From Microtetraspora malaysiensis (GTDB lineage Bacteria; Actinomycetota; Actinomycetes; Streptosporangiales; Streptosporangiaceae): a stretch of DNA of 64,000 nucleotides. Position numbers and translations under genes: made by a program. This document shows positions 24,924 to 33,053 of the stretch, in pieces (positions within the stretch are counted from its first letter, which is position 1; the number at the start of each line of letters is the position of its first letter). A model generated the notes under the pieces. It saw only the letters and a list, made by a program, of their open reading frames with translations. It searched no databases and had not been told where the DNA came from. The DNA lies in assembly GCF_001528665.1 (NCBI RefSeq), contig NZ_BBYJ01000024.1, positions 62,001 through 126,000 on the forward strand, written 5' to 3'.

Positions 24924-25733
24924 GTGGCGAGCTGTTGCAGGTCGATGGTTCGGTTGATGGTGGTGGTGGCCGCGGCGACAGCCTTGACCGCCTGTGGCGG
25001 TCAGGCCAAGGGAGATCTCCTCCAGCAGATCAAGGACGCGGGTGTCATCCGCGTCGCGCAGACCCAGGCGAACCCTCCATGGAACTTCCTGGAGAACGGC
25101 AAGCCCGCCGGCTACGACGTCGACGTCGCCAACGAGCTGGCCAAGCGGCTCGGCATCAAGAAGGTGGAGTTCGTCGCGTCGAACTTCCAGAGCTTCATCG
25201 CCGGAGTCCAGGCGGGCAGGTTCGACGCAGTGATCGCGGGTCAGACCATCACCGACGAACGCGAGAAGCAGGTCGACTTCTCCAGGCCGTACCAGGTCAA
25301 CGGCATCTCGATCTTCGTCGGCAGCAACTCGTCGATCGTCGGGGCGGCCGACCTGGAAGGCAAGAAGGTGGCGGTGACGGCGGGCACCACACAGGCCGCC
25401 TTCGCCGAGAAGTCGATCCCGGGCGCTGAGATCAAGACCTACGAGAACGCCACGCTCGGGCTGACCGAGGTCGGCAGGGGACGCGCCGACGCGGCCCTGG
25501 TGTCCCGCTTCCAGGGCGCCTTCCTGGCGCAGAAGAACGGCTTGGCGGTCAAGCCGGCCGGACCCCTGCTGGGGTCGGAGGTCAACGGCATCTCCTTCGC
25601 CAAGGGGTCGACCGCGTTCAAGGCGGCGGTGGACAAGGCGCTCGGTGACATGATCGCCGACGGAACGCTGACCGCGATCTCCAAGAAGTGGCTCGGCGGC
25701 CTGGACATGGCCGAGCAGCTCAAGGGGGTCTGA
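24924..25733 (+). CDS. amino-acid ABC transporter substrate-binding lipoprotein
   Basis: A 269-residue family-3 solute-binding protein. The signal ends in a lipobox (ATALTAC, Cys about residue 24), followed by IRVAQTQANPPWNFLENGKPAGYDVDVANELAKRLG, the standard opening of polar amino-acid receptors (FliY/ArtJ type). A GTG start with GAAGGAGG eight bases upstream is preferred over one at 24894. First gene of a four-gene operon with 1-4 nt overlaps. The ligand is not predictable; the aminotransferase in the same operon hints that the imported compound is metabolised. Confidence 0.9.
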   Translation: MASCCRSMVRLMVVVAAATALTACGGQAKGDLLQQIKDAGVIRVAQTQANPPWNFLENGKPAGYDVDVANELAKRLGIKKVEFVASNFQSFIAGVQAGRFDAVIAGQTITDEREKQVDFSRPYQVNGISIFVGSNSSIVGAADLEGKKVAVTAGTTQAAFAEKSIPGAEIKTYENATLGLTEVGRGRADAALVSRFQGAFLAQKNGLAVKPAGPLLGSEVNGISFAKGSTAFKAAVDKALGDMIADGTLTAISKKWLGGLDMAEQLKGV

Positions 25734-26380
25734 TGGACCTCCTGGTCGACTTCCTGCCCGACCTGCTCACCGGCCTCTGCGTGACGATCACGCTGGGCGT
25801 GGTGTCGTTCGTCCTCGGCAGCGTCGTCGGAGCGCTCGTCACCGTGGCGCGGATCTCGGGCAGCCGGGTGCTGCGGGCATCGGCCGCCGCCTATGTGTCG
25901 GTTTTCCGCGGAACGCCGCTGCTCATCCAGATCATGATTGTCTATTTCGGGCTGCCGCAGCTGGGAGTGGAGATCCCGCCCATCCCGTCGGCGATCGTGG
26001 CGTTCACGCTGTTCTCCGCGGCCTACCTGAGCGAGAACTTCCGCGCGGGGATCCTCGGGGTGGACAAGGGGCAGTGGGAGGCGGCGGCCTCGATGGCGAT
26101 GCCGTACTGGCGAACCCTGCGCCGGATCGTCTTCCCGCAGGCGATCAGGATCGCCACCCCCGCCGTGGGCAGCAGGTTCGTCGCGTTGATGAAGGACACC
26201 TCCCTGGCCTCGGCGGTCACGGTCGTCGAACTGACGCGGGTGGCCGAGGGGATCGGCACCTCGACCTTCCGCTACATGGAGGCGCTGCTGCTGGTAGGCC
26301 TCCTGTACTGGGGGATCAACACGTTGCTACAGGTCGGCCAGCAGGTGCTGGAGCGCAGGATGAGGAGGGCCTACGCGTGA
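25733..26380 (+). CDS. amino-acid ABC transporter permease
   Basis: A 215-residue HisMQ-type inner-membrane permease with five predicted helices and the EAA loop EAAASMAMPYWRTLRRIVFPQAIRIATPAVGS that contacts the ATPase. The ATG overlaps the TGA of the receptor gene by one base, and its own stop overlaps the next GTG. Confidence 0.92.
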   Translation: MDLLVDFLPDLLTGLCVTITLGVVSFVLGSVVGALVTVARISGSRVLRASAAAYVSVFRGTPLLIQIMIVYFGLPQLGVEIPPIPSAIVAFTLFSAAYLSENFRAGILGVDKGQWEAAASMAMPYWRTLRRIVFPQAIRIATPAVGSRFVALMKDTSLASAVTVVELTRVAEGIGTSTFRYMEALLLVGLLYWGINTLLQVGQQVLERRMRRAYA

Positions 26381-27099
26381 TCGTCAGCGTGCGTGACCTG
26401 CACAAACGCTTCGGCGACCTGGAGGTGCTCAAGGGCGTCGACCTGGACGTGGAGCGGGGCGAGGTGGTCGTGGTCATGGGCCCTTCCGGTTCGGGCAAGA
26501 CCACCTTGATCCGCTGCCTCAACCTGCTGGAGGTTCCCGATGCGGGGACCGTGCGCATCTGCGGCCACGAGCTGACCAAACGGTCCGCTCGGGAGGTGCG
26601 CCGCCGTACCGCCATGGTCTTCCAGCAGTTCAACCTCTTCCCGCACATGACGGCCCTGCAGAACGTCATGGAGGGCCCGCTGTCGGTACGGCGCGTGCCA
26701 CGAGCGCAGGCCGAGCCCCAGGCGCGCGAACTGCTGGCCCGGGTCGGGCTGGCCGACAAGTGCGACTGCTATCCGGCCAAGCTGTCGGGCGGGCAGAAGC
26801 AGCGGGTCGCGATCGCCCGGGCGCTGGCCATGAAGCCCGAGGTGATCCTCTTCGACGAACCGACTTCCGCACTCGATCCCGAGCTACACGCGGAGGTGCT
26901 CCAGGTGATGCGCGAGCTCGCGCGGGAGGGCATGACGATGGTGGTGGTCACGCACGAGACGGCGTTCGCGCGGGAGGTGGCGGACCGGGTCGTGTTCATG
27001 GACGGCGGCACGGTGATCTCCCAGGGGCCGCCGTCGAGCTTCTTCACCGATCCCGACCATCCCCGCGTCCGGGCGTTCCTGCGGCTGGTGGCCTCGTGA
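26377..27099 (+). CDS. amino-acid ABC transporter ATP-binding protein
   Basis: A 240-residue ATPase of the GlnQ/HisP group: Walker A GPSGSGKTT, Q-loop VFQQFNLFPHMT, signature LSGGQKQR, Walker B VILFDEPTSALD, and switch His in VTHET. It starts with a GTG overlapping the permease stop (GTGA) and ends overlapping the aminotransferase start the same way. Confidence 0.95.
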   Translation: MIVSVRDLHKRFGDLEVLKGVDLDVERGEVVVVMGPSGSGKTTLIRCLNLLEVPDAGTVRICGHELTKRSAREVRRRTAMVFQQFNLFPHMTALQNVMEGPLSVRRVPRAQAEPQARELLARVGLADKCDCYPAKLSGGQKQRVAIARALAMKPEVILFDEPTSALDPELHAEVLQVMRELAREGMTMVVVTHETAFAREVADRVVFMDGGTVISQGPPSSFFTDPDHPRVRAFLRLVAS

Positions 27100-28265
27100 T
27101 CGACGTCGCCCGCGCACGGGAGCTCACCCCCGGTGTCGGTAAGGTCGCCCACTTCAACAACGCCGGGGCCGCGCTGCCCTCGCGCGGGGTGCTCGACACC
27201 GTGATCGATCATCTCCACCGCGAAGCGGACACAGGCGGATATGAGGCGGCCAACCGCGCAGCCGCACGGCTTGAGGCGGTCTACCACTCGGCCGCTCGCC
27301 TGCTGAACTGCGCACCCGACGAGATCGCGCTCGTCGACAGCGCCACCCGGGCCTGGGATCTGGCCTTCTACGCCATTCCCTGGAAGCCCGGCGACCGCAT
27401 CCTCACCAGCAAAGCCGAGTACGCCAGCAACTTCATCGCCTACCTCCAGATCGCCGACCGCCACGGCGTCCAGGTGGACGTGGTACCCAACGACGGCCTC
27501 GGCCAGATCTCCGTCGAGGCACTGCGTGAGATGGCCGACGAGCGGGTCAAACTCGTCTCGCTCACCCACATCCCCACGAACGGCGGCCTGGTCAATCCGG
27601 CGGCCGAGGTCGGCAAGGTGGCCGCGGAGGTCGGCGCGCTGTACCTGCTGGACGCCTGCCAGTCCGTCGGGCAACTCCCCGTGGACGTCTCCGTCATCGG
27701 CTGCGACCTGCTGTCGACGACCGGGCGCAAGTACCTGCGCGCCCCGCGCGGCACGGGCCTGCTCTACGTCCGGCGCACCGCCCTCCACCGGCTCGACCCG
27801 CCCTTCCTCGATCTGCACGGCGCCCGCTGGGTCTCGCCCGGCAGCTACGAGCAGCAGCCGGGCGCGCGCCGTTTCGAGACGTGGGAGTACGGCGTGGCCG
27901 CCCGCCTGGGGTTGGGCACGGCCATCGACGAGGCGTTGGCGTGGGGCCTGGACGACATCCGGGACCGCGTCTACTCGCTCGCCGAGCTGCTACGTGAACG
28001 GCTCGGCGAGCTCCCTGGCTGCCGGGTTCATGACCGAGGCGCCGAACGCTGCGGCCTCGTCACCTTCACCCTCGACGGCGTTCCCGCCGACGAGATCAAG
28101 ACTCGCCTGAGTGCCCGATCCATCAACGTGAACGTCTCCCGCGCCCCGTCGACCCTGCTCGACATGACCGACCGCGGGCTGGGCGAGCTCGTTCGCGCCT
28201 CCGTCCACTACTACAACACCGCCGAGGAGATAGATCATCTCGTGCGGGAGCTCGCCACCGTTTAG
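27096..28265 (+). CDS. class-V aminotransferase (PLP-dependent, NifS/isopenicillin-epimerase-like fold)
   Basis: A 389-residue PLP enzyme. The PLP lysine is expected in STTGRKYLRAPRGTG; the Asp in LYLLDACQSVGQ binds the pyridine nitrogen, and THIPTNGG matches the family's phosphate and substrate region. Cysteine desulfurases, isopenicillin-N epimerases and kynureninase-like enzymes share this fold; no desulfurase active-site Cys loop is obvious, so a lyase or aminotransferase role is more likely. Four-base overlap with the ABC ATPase gene puts it in the uptake operon, so its substrate is probably the imported amino acid or derivative. Confidence 0.8.
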   Translation: MIDVARARELTPGVGKVAHFNNAGAALPSRGVLDTVIDHLHREADTGGYEAANRAAARLEAVYHSAARLLNCAPDEIALVDSATRAWDLAFYAIPWKPGDRILTSKAEYASNFIAYLQIADRHGVQVDVVPNDGLGQISVEALREMADERVKLVSLTHIPTNGGLVNPAAEVGKVAAEVGALYLLDACQSVGQLPVDVSVIGCDLLSTTGRKYLRAPRGTGLLYVRRTALHRLDPPFLDLHGARWVSPGSYEQQPGARRFETWEYGVAARLGLGTAIDEALAWGLDDIRDRVYSLAELLRERLGELPGCRVHDRGAERCGLVTFTLDGVPADEIKTRLSARSINVNVSRAPSTLLDMTDRGLGELVRASVHYYNTAEEIDHLVRELATV

Positions 28266-28268
28266 ACG

Positions 28269-28856
28269 CTAGATCAGGCTGCTCCAGTACGACCAGAACC
28301 GGATGAGGATCAACGTGATCACGGCGAGGAACCAGAGAGCCACGATCACGCTGTGGTACCGGGTCAGCCGCCTGGCCGGGAAGTTCCGCAGTGTGACGTA
28401 GACGAAGGTCGGGATGGTGACTGCCCAGACGATCATGCAGTAGGGGCACAGCGCGCCGATGACGAAGAGGCTCTGGTAGATCAGCCAGTGCACGAAGACG
28501 ACCCCGAGCGTGGCTCCGAGCTGCAGGCCGTACCAGAACCAGCGGTGGAAGCGCGCGCCGGCCAGCAGCGCCGCGCCGACGGTGACCAGGACGGCGAAGG
28601 AGGCGACGCCCAGCAACGGGTTGGGGAAGCCGAACAGCTCGGCCTGCGGGGTCTTCATGATGGAGCCGCACGACAGCACCGGGTTGATGCTGCAGCTGGG
28701 CACGTAGTCCGGGTCCTTCAGCAGGGCGATCTTCTCGACGGTGAGGGCGAACGCCGCCGCGAGCCCGATCAGGCCGCCGACCAGCAGAAGAACGGGCAGC
28801 AGGCGCGGGAAACCCGCCCGGTCCTGCTGTGCGGTGTCAGCCGGCGAGAGCAGCAT
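28269..28856 (-). CDS. vitamin K epoxide reductase family protein (VKOR)
   Basis: A 195-residue quinone-linked membrane oxidoreductase with four to five helices. It has the loop cysteines SC-x8-C (PSCSINPVLSC) and the active-site CPYC pair. Bacterial VKORs re-oxidise DsbA-like proteins and pass electrons to quinone. Its start lies 20 bases inside the end of the DsbA-like gene, so the two are co-translated and probably partners in extracytoplasmic disulfide formation. Convergent with the aminotransferase, three-base gap. Confidence 0.92.
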   Translation of the reverse strand: MLLSPADTAQQDRAGFPRLLPVLLLVGGLIGLAAAFALTVEKIALLKDPDYVPSCSINPVLSCGSIMKTPQAELFGFPNPLLGVASFAVLVTVGAALLAGARFHRWFWYGLQLGATLGVVFVHWLIYQSLFVIGALCPYCMIVWAVTIPTFVYVTLRNFPARRLTRYHSVIVALWFLAVITLILIRFWSYWSSLI

Positions 28857-29559
28857 CGATGGCCGCCTTGATGTCGTCGGTGGACGTGGGCTGGAGCTTC
28901 TGGCCGTTGAGGAAGAACGTCGGGGTGCCTTCGACGCCGAGCGCCTTGCCGTCGGCGACGTCCTGTTCGACGCGGGCCAGCGTGGTGGGATCGTTGTAGG
29001 CCTTCTCCCAGGCCGCCATGTCCAGGCCGAGCCCGCGGGCGAAGGAGCGGAACAGCTCGTCGGCGGGCACCTTCTTCTCCGCCCACTGCTTCTGCACCTG
29101 GTACATCTGCTGGTACATGGCCTCGAACTTGCCCTGCTTGGCGGCGGCCTCGACCGCGCGGGCGGCGCGTTCGGCGTTGAAGTGGCTGGCTATGGGGAAG
29201 TAGCGGGCCACGAAGGTCACCTTGCCTGAGTACTGCTTGCGCAGCTGCTCGATGACGGGGAAGGCGGCGCCGCAGGCCTCGCACTCGAAGTCGAGGAACT
29301 CCACCAACGTCACCTTGTCACCGGGCGCGCTCTGCAGCCTGTGGCTGTCGGACCGCACCAACTGGACGTTCTGTGGCTCGCCGCCTCCCGAGGTGGCCTT
29401 GGTGACGGCGAACACACCGGCCACGATCACGAGGAAAGCACCGACCACGGCGAACGTGACGGTGGTGTTGCGCCTGCGGGCCGTGGATCTCTCCTGCTCG
29501 GCTTGGACGGCCTGGAGCTTGGCGCGCCGCGCCTCGCCCCGGTCCTGCTGCTGGGACAT
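28837..29559 (-). CDS. membrane-anchored DsbA-like thiol oxidoreductase
   Basis: A 240-residue protein: charged N-terminus (1-31), one membrane helix (32-52), and an extracytoplasmic thioredoxin-fold domain with DFECEACGAAF (CxxC active site CEAC) and the cis-proline VEGTPTFF. It introduces disulfides into exported proteins and is predicted to be recycled by the overlapping VKOR. GGGAG lies just before the ATG at 29557-29559. A palindrome resembling the site upstream of blaI lies about 20 bases upstream. Confidence 0.9.
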   Translation of the reverse strand: MSQQQDRGEARRAKLQAVQAEQERSTARRRNTTVTFAVVGAFLVIVAGVFAVTKATSGGGEPQNVQLVRSDSHRLQSAPGDKVTLVEFLDFECEACGAAFPVIEQLRKQYSGKVTFVARYFPIASHFNAERAARAVEAAAKQGKFEAMYQQMYQVQKQWAEKKVPADELFRSFARGLGLDMAAWEKAYNDPTTLARVEQDVADGKALGVEGTPTFFLNGQKLQPTSTDDIKAAIDAALAG

Positions 29560-29579
29560 CCGGATCTCCCTTCCAGTAA

Positions 29580-29598
29580 CTTCTACATAGCGTAGAAG
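29580..29598. promoter_or_regulatory. candidate BlaI operator upstream of the dsbA-like/VKOR operon
   Basis: CTTCTACATAGCGTAGAAG, a perfect 7-5-7 inverted repeat, 20 bases before the DsbA-like start. It matches 15 of 19 bases with 30954-30972 upstream of the blaI-like gene; BlaI/MecI proteins bind such TAC-rich palindromes. Confidence 0.6.
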
Positions 29599-29652
29599 AT
29601 GACGGCGGGGTCGATGTGCCAGATGACAGCGGTGGCTCGCCCAGAGGGGTGG

Positions 29653-30582
29653 TCACCCTGGCCAGATGACGACGCAGGCGATGGGGGCTGCCAGAACGAC
29701 CACGGGACCCATCATGAGAGCTATCGCCGTGCCGTAGGCGGCCGCTCCGGCCCATCTGGTCGTCGTGGTTCGAGCGTGCAGCAGGCGCTCCACCCGCTGG
29801 ACGACAGCGGCGTCGGCCAGTCCCGGTGCGGCGGCCACCGGGGACGATCCGGGTGTGATCATGTGCACGATGGCGCGGGCGAGGTCCAGGCGATCACGCC
29901 CGCGGCAGGCCCGATCGTCGGCGATCATCTCCAGCAGGACGGGAACGGCCGAGCGTGCTGTCCGTACGGCAGGCAGCCACGGAAACGCGCCGGCCAGCGC
30001 GATGAACGGGAGCAGGACGCGGTCGTGGCGCCCGCGGGCGTGGGCGCGTTCGTGGGCGAGTACGGCGGCCAGTTCCCGCTCGCTCAGCAGCTGGAGCGCC
30101 CCGCGACTCAGGACGACCCGCGCGGTGGACCCCGGCACGCAGTAAGCGACCGGGCTGCTGCCGGGCAGTACGTAGATATCGTGCTCGGCCCGGTGCTCGG
30201 CCGCCACGTCCACCAGGAGGCGCTGGCGCCGCTGCTCGGCCACCGTTCGCACTGTCGCCCTGACGGTGTGGAGCAGCAGCCAGGCCGGTACCACCACGGC
30301 CCAGGCCAACGCGGCGACGCGCACCGGCCCCAGGCCGGCCAGCCCGCGGCCATCGACGACCTGGTGCCCAAGCTGGTGCAGGCCGTGCGGGAAGACCGTC
30401 ACCGCTGCCACCAGGCCGGCCCCGATCGCACCGAGGCCGCCGGCCAGCCCGATCGCCTGCCACAGCACGAGCGCGGCGCGCGGATGCCTGCTCGCCCATG
30501 CGGCGGTCGCCAGGCGTTCCGCCATCCGCCCACCCAGCAGGATCGGCGTCATGGCGATGGCGGTGGCGATCAGCCAGCCCAT
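29653..30582 (-). CDS. M56 family membrane metallopeptidase (BlaR1-like, no sensor domain)
   Basis: A 309-residue protease with about four membrane helices and the zinc motif in LAHERAHARGRHD (HExxH form HERAH), plus a downstream Glu/Asp-rich EMIADDRACR segment. BlaR1-type proteins cleave the partner BlaI repressor, but the extracellular penicillin-binding sensor domain is absent here, so the inducing signal is unknown. Its ATG overlaps the blaI-like stop by one base. Confidence 0.88.
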   Translation of the reverse strand: MGWLIATAIAMTPILLGGRMAERLATAAWASRHPRAALVLWQAIGLAGGLGAIGAGLVAAVTVFPHGLHQLGHQVVDGRGLAGLGPVRVAALAWAVVVPAWLLLHTVRATVRTVAEQRRQRLLVDVAAEHRAEHDIYVLPGSSPVAYCVPGSTARVVLSRGALQLLSERELAAVLAHERAHARGRHDRVLLPFIALAGAFPWLPAVRTARSAVPVLLEMIADDRACRGRDRLDLARAIVHMITPGSSPVAAAPGLADAAVVQRVERLLHARTTTTRWAGAAAYGTAIALMMGPVVVLAAPIACVVIWPG

Positions 30583-30932
30583 CACGAGGATTCCCGATCC
30601 GCCAGCGCCGCCCGCAGCGCTTCGGCCACCTCGGGCGGGACCGTGCCCACGAACCGGTTGACCGCGGCCTCCAGATCTCCCGCGTCGGCCAGCGCGGCCC
30701 GCATGGCCTCGGCCGCGAGAGCGTCCTTGCTCATGCTGGCCGTGTACAGATGCGCCCTGCCCTGGCGCTCGCGCGAGACCAGGCCCTTGTCGACCAGCCG
30801 TACCAGCACCGTCAGGACGGTGGTGACCGCGGGGCGAGGCGTGAGCGCGGCAGCCACGTCCTGTGCCAGCACCCCCTCGGGGTGCTCCCACAGCGCTTCC
30901 ATGATCGAGCGTTCCAGACTGCCGAGCCGCAC
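30582..30932 (-). CDS. BlaI/MecI/CopY family repressor
   Basis: A 116-residue winged-helix repressor: LGSLERSIMEALWEHPEGVLAQDVAAALTPRPAVTTVLTVLVRLVDKGLV is the DNA-binding domain, followed by the dimerisation helices. The GTG at 30930-30932 is chosen with GGAGAGGGG seven bases upstream. It forms an overlapping operon with the M56 protease that should inactivate it, and likely regulates itself through 30954-30972. Confidence 0.9.
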   Translation of the reverse strand: MRLGSLERSIMEALWEHPEGVLAQDVAAALTPRPAVTTVLTVLVRLVDKGLVSRERQGRAHLYTASMSKDALAAEAMRAALADAGDLEAAVNRFVGTVPPEVAEALRAALADRESS

Positions 30933-30953
30933 CCGCGCACCCCTCTCCACCGG

Positions 30954-30972
30954 TTTGTCCACAGCGTAGAAG
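30954..30972. promoter_or_regulatory. candidate BlaI autoregulatory operator
   Basis: TTTGTCCACAGCGTAGAAG, 22 bases before the blaI-like start. It shares 15 of 19 bases with the perfect palindrome at 29580-29598, including the entire half AGCGTAGAAG. Confidence 0.55.
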
Positions 30973-31043
30973 GTCACGGCAGCCCAATGCGGGCCCGCCG
31001 CCACGAGCGGCGAGCGGCGCCCTTACCCGCGTTTGCCGGGCCC

Positions 31044-31568
31044 TCACCAGGTGAGCGCGTCCTGCAGCGTCGACTGCCAGTAGGTGACCTTGAGCGAGCC
31101 GTCGACGTAGACGCCACGCGCGGGCAGGGCGGGAGTCGCGGGGCGGCCGACGCCGCCGGTCAGGCTGCGGTTGAGGAAATAGACCTTGAGACGCTTGACG
31201 GTACGGCCGCGCGAGCCGCTGCCGTCCGCCGCGGACAGGATGACGGACGCGTAGCCGGACTTGCCCGGCCGCAGCGTGACTACCGACTGGGGCCGGGAGT
31301 CCTCGACAGCGGGGGCGAGCGCCTGCGCCCCGCTGAACCGCAGTCCGGGGTAGCCGTACAGATCACAGGCGGTGCCGCCGACGTTCTTGACCGTGATCAC
31401 CAGGTGGTTGATGGGCCGGCTGACGGTCCGCGCCGTGACCTTGGTGTGGGCGGCGGTGCACGCCACGGGGCGCCCTTGTGCCTGGGCGCTCGCAGCTCCG
31501 GCGTTGAGGGAGAGCGCCGCGAGGGCGACACCGGAAGCGGCGATCGTACGGAAAGCGTGTGCGAGCAT
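31044..31568 (-). CDS. secreted DUF4232-like protein
   Basis: A 174-residue exported protein: signal peptide (1 to about 29, ASA-Q) and a single beta-rich domain with C-x(n)-NVGGTACDLYGYPGL, the DUF4232 pattern found in many actinobacterial secreted proteins of unknown function. AAAGGA precedes the ATG at 31566-31568. It is divergent from the membrane-tethered HTH protein; no link is demonstrated. Confidence 0.78.
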   Translation of the reverse strand: MLAHAFRTIAASGVALAALSLNAGAASAQAQGRPVACTAAHTKVTARTVSRPINHLVITVKNVGGTACDLYGYPGLRFSGAQALAPAVEDSRPQSVVTLRPGKSGYASVILSAADGSGSRGRTVKRLKVYFLNRSLTGGVGRPATPALPARGVYVDGSLKVTYWQSTLQDALTW

Positions 31569-31729
31569 TATTGGTCCTTTGATCACATGTGGAGCTCTGT
31601 CTGGGCTCCACCTTGCTGTGCGATTCGTCCCAGCAGCCACATCCGGCGGACGGGACGGGACGGCGGGACGTCCCGGTTCGCTTGACCAGCAGAAACGACT
31701 GCCCGATGGGACGTAGAGGGGGACGGCGC

Positions 31730-32773
31730 ATGACGGGTCTCGCCGAGTTGATGCTCGAACTGAAGGAACGGTCGGGCATGAGCTACGGGGCGCTGGCCAA
31801 GCGGCTGCACGTCAGCACGTCCACGCTGCACAGGTACTGCAGCGGTGAGGCGACACCGGCGGAGTTCGCCGTGGTGGAGCGGTTCGGGAAGGTGTGCAGG
31901 GCGACCCCGGAGGAGCAGGCCGATTTGCACCGCCGATGGCTGGTCGTCGACGCACTGCGGCAGCAGGCCGCCCAGCGCCATGAGCCCCACCCCCACCCCC
32001 CGGAGGCCCCGCCCCGGGAAGCCGCGGCCACCCCGCGCCCGCGCCTGCGCCCACGCCCGGGGTGGATACTCGCCGCGACAACCGCCGCGCTGCTCCTGGC
32101 CAGCGCCGTGCTCGCCGCCGATCTCCGCCAGGAGGCTCCGTCCGCGCACGTCTCGGCAGCGGAGACCACCCCGCTGGCCGTCACCGTCAACCCATACGCA
32201 TGGCCGGACCCGTGCACGCCGCGCTATCTCGTCAACCGGCCTCCATCCCAGGTGCAGGCCCCGCCCGCAGGGCAGGAGGCGCCCACCTGGGTTGCCGCGC
32301 ACGGTGCCGTCACCTCCGGCGACCAGCTCATCGAAATCGCCGTCCAGGGAACCGGCGCCGAGGCGGTCGTGCTCCACTCGATCCGCGTCCGCGTGGCGGC
32401 TAGCGACCCGGCACTGCCGTGGAACGACTACCTCATGGGGTTCCGAGACGTGGGCTGCGGCGGCCCGCTGACTCCGAGAGGATTCGAAGTGGATCTGGAC
32501 GCGGCCCGGCCGATCGCCACCCCTGGCGGCAAGCAGCGCGGCTTCCCTCTGAAGGTGGACGTGTCCGATCCCGAGGTGCTCATGGTGACCGCGCGCTCGA
32601 CCATGCGGGATGTGCGCTGGTTCCTGGAACTTGAGTGGTCCAGCGGAGCCCGTCGCGGCCTGCTGCGCATCGACGACGCCGGCGCGCCGTTCCACGTCAG
32701 CGGGGCACGTGGGCGGCCGTCTTACGACTACTCACTCGACGCCCATAAATGGATGAACCGCACAGATCGGTAA
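31730..32773 (+). CDS. membrane-tethered helix-turn-helix protein
   Basis: A 347-residue protein: an N-terminal XRE-type HTH (residues 5-60, with YGALAKRLHVSTSTLHRYCSGEATP), a Pro/Arg-rich linker, one membrane helix (111-131) and an extracellular domain of about 210 residues with Cys pairs but no recognised family. The layout suggests a one-component transmembrane regulator that reads an external signal, or a structural membrane protein with a degenerate HTH. GAGGGGGAC precedes the ATG at 31730. Confidence 0.75.
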   Translation: MTGLAELMLELKERSGMSYGALAKRLHVSTSTLHRYCSGEATPAEFAVVERFGKVCRATPEEQADLHRRWLVVDALRQQAAQRHEPHPHPPEAPPREAAATPRPRLRPRPGWILAATTAALLLASAVLAADLRQEAPSAHVSAAETTPLAVTVNPYAWPDPCTPRYLVNRPPSQVQAPPAGQEAPTWVAAHGAVTSGDQLIEIAVQGTGAEAVVLHSIRVRVAASDPALPWNDYLMGFRDVGCGGPLTPRGFEVDLDAARPIATPGGKQRGFPLKVDVSDPEVLMVTARSTMRDVRWFLELEWSSGARRGLLRIDDAGAPFHVSGARGRPSYDYSLDAHKWMNRTDR

Positions 32774-33053
32774 ACGACTACCCGATCGAGGGATGTGCCG
32801 ATCCGGCTGGGCCGGAACTCTGCGGTTGCGTGCCGGGATGTCCAGCCTGTTCCCGATGGACATCGGCTGGCGGCTCGCGGACGGTCTGCATTCCAACGTG
32901 CGGCGCCCGGCCTTCGGACCGGAGTCGGAATTCCTCGACTACATCGCGAAGGGAGAGCCGACGTGGCGCTCCACAGCCGACGAGGGCGCCCTTCGGAGGG
33001 GCGGGGCGTTCTGCCTAGGATCGGAAGTCGATCACCGATCCAGGAGGCCGAGG

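Noticed and set aside
32793-33053. N-terminal extension of the SigJ-type sigma factor
   Set aside because: The frame is open, but AGGAGG sits six bases before the GTG at 33054 and the upstream translation does not resemble the family.
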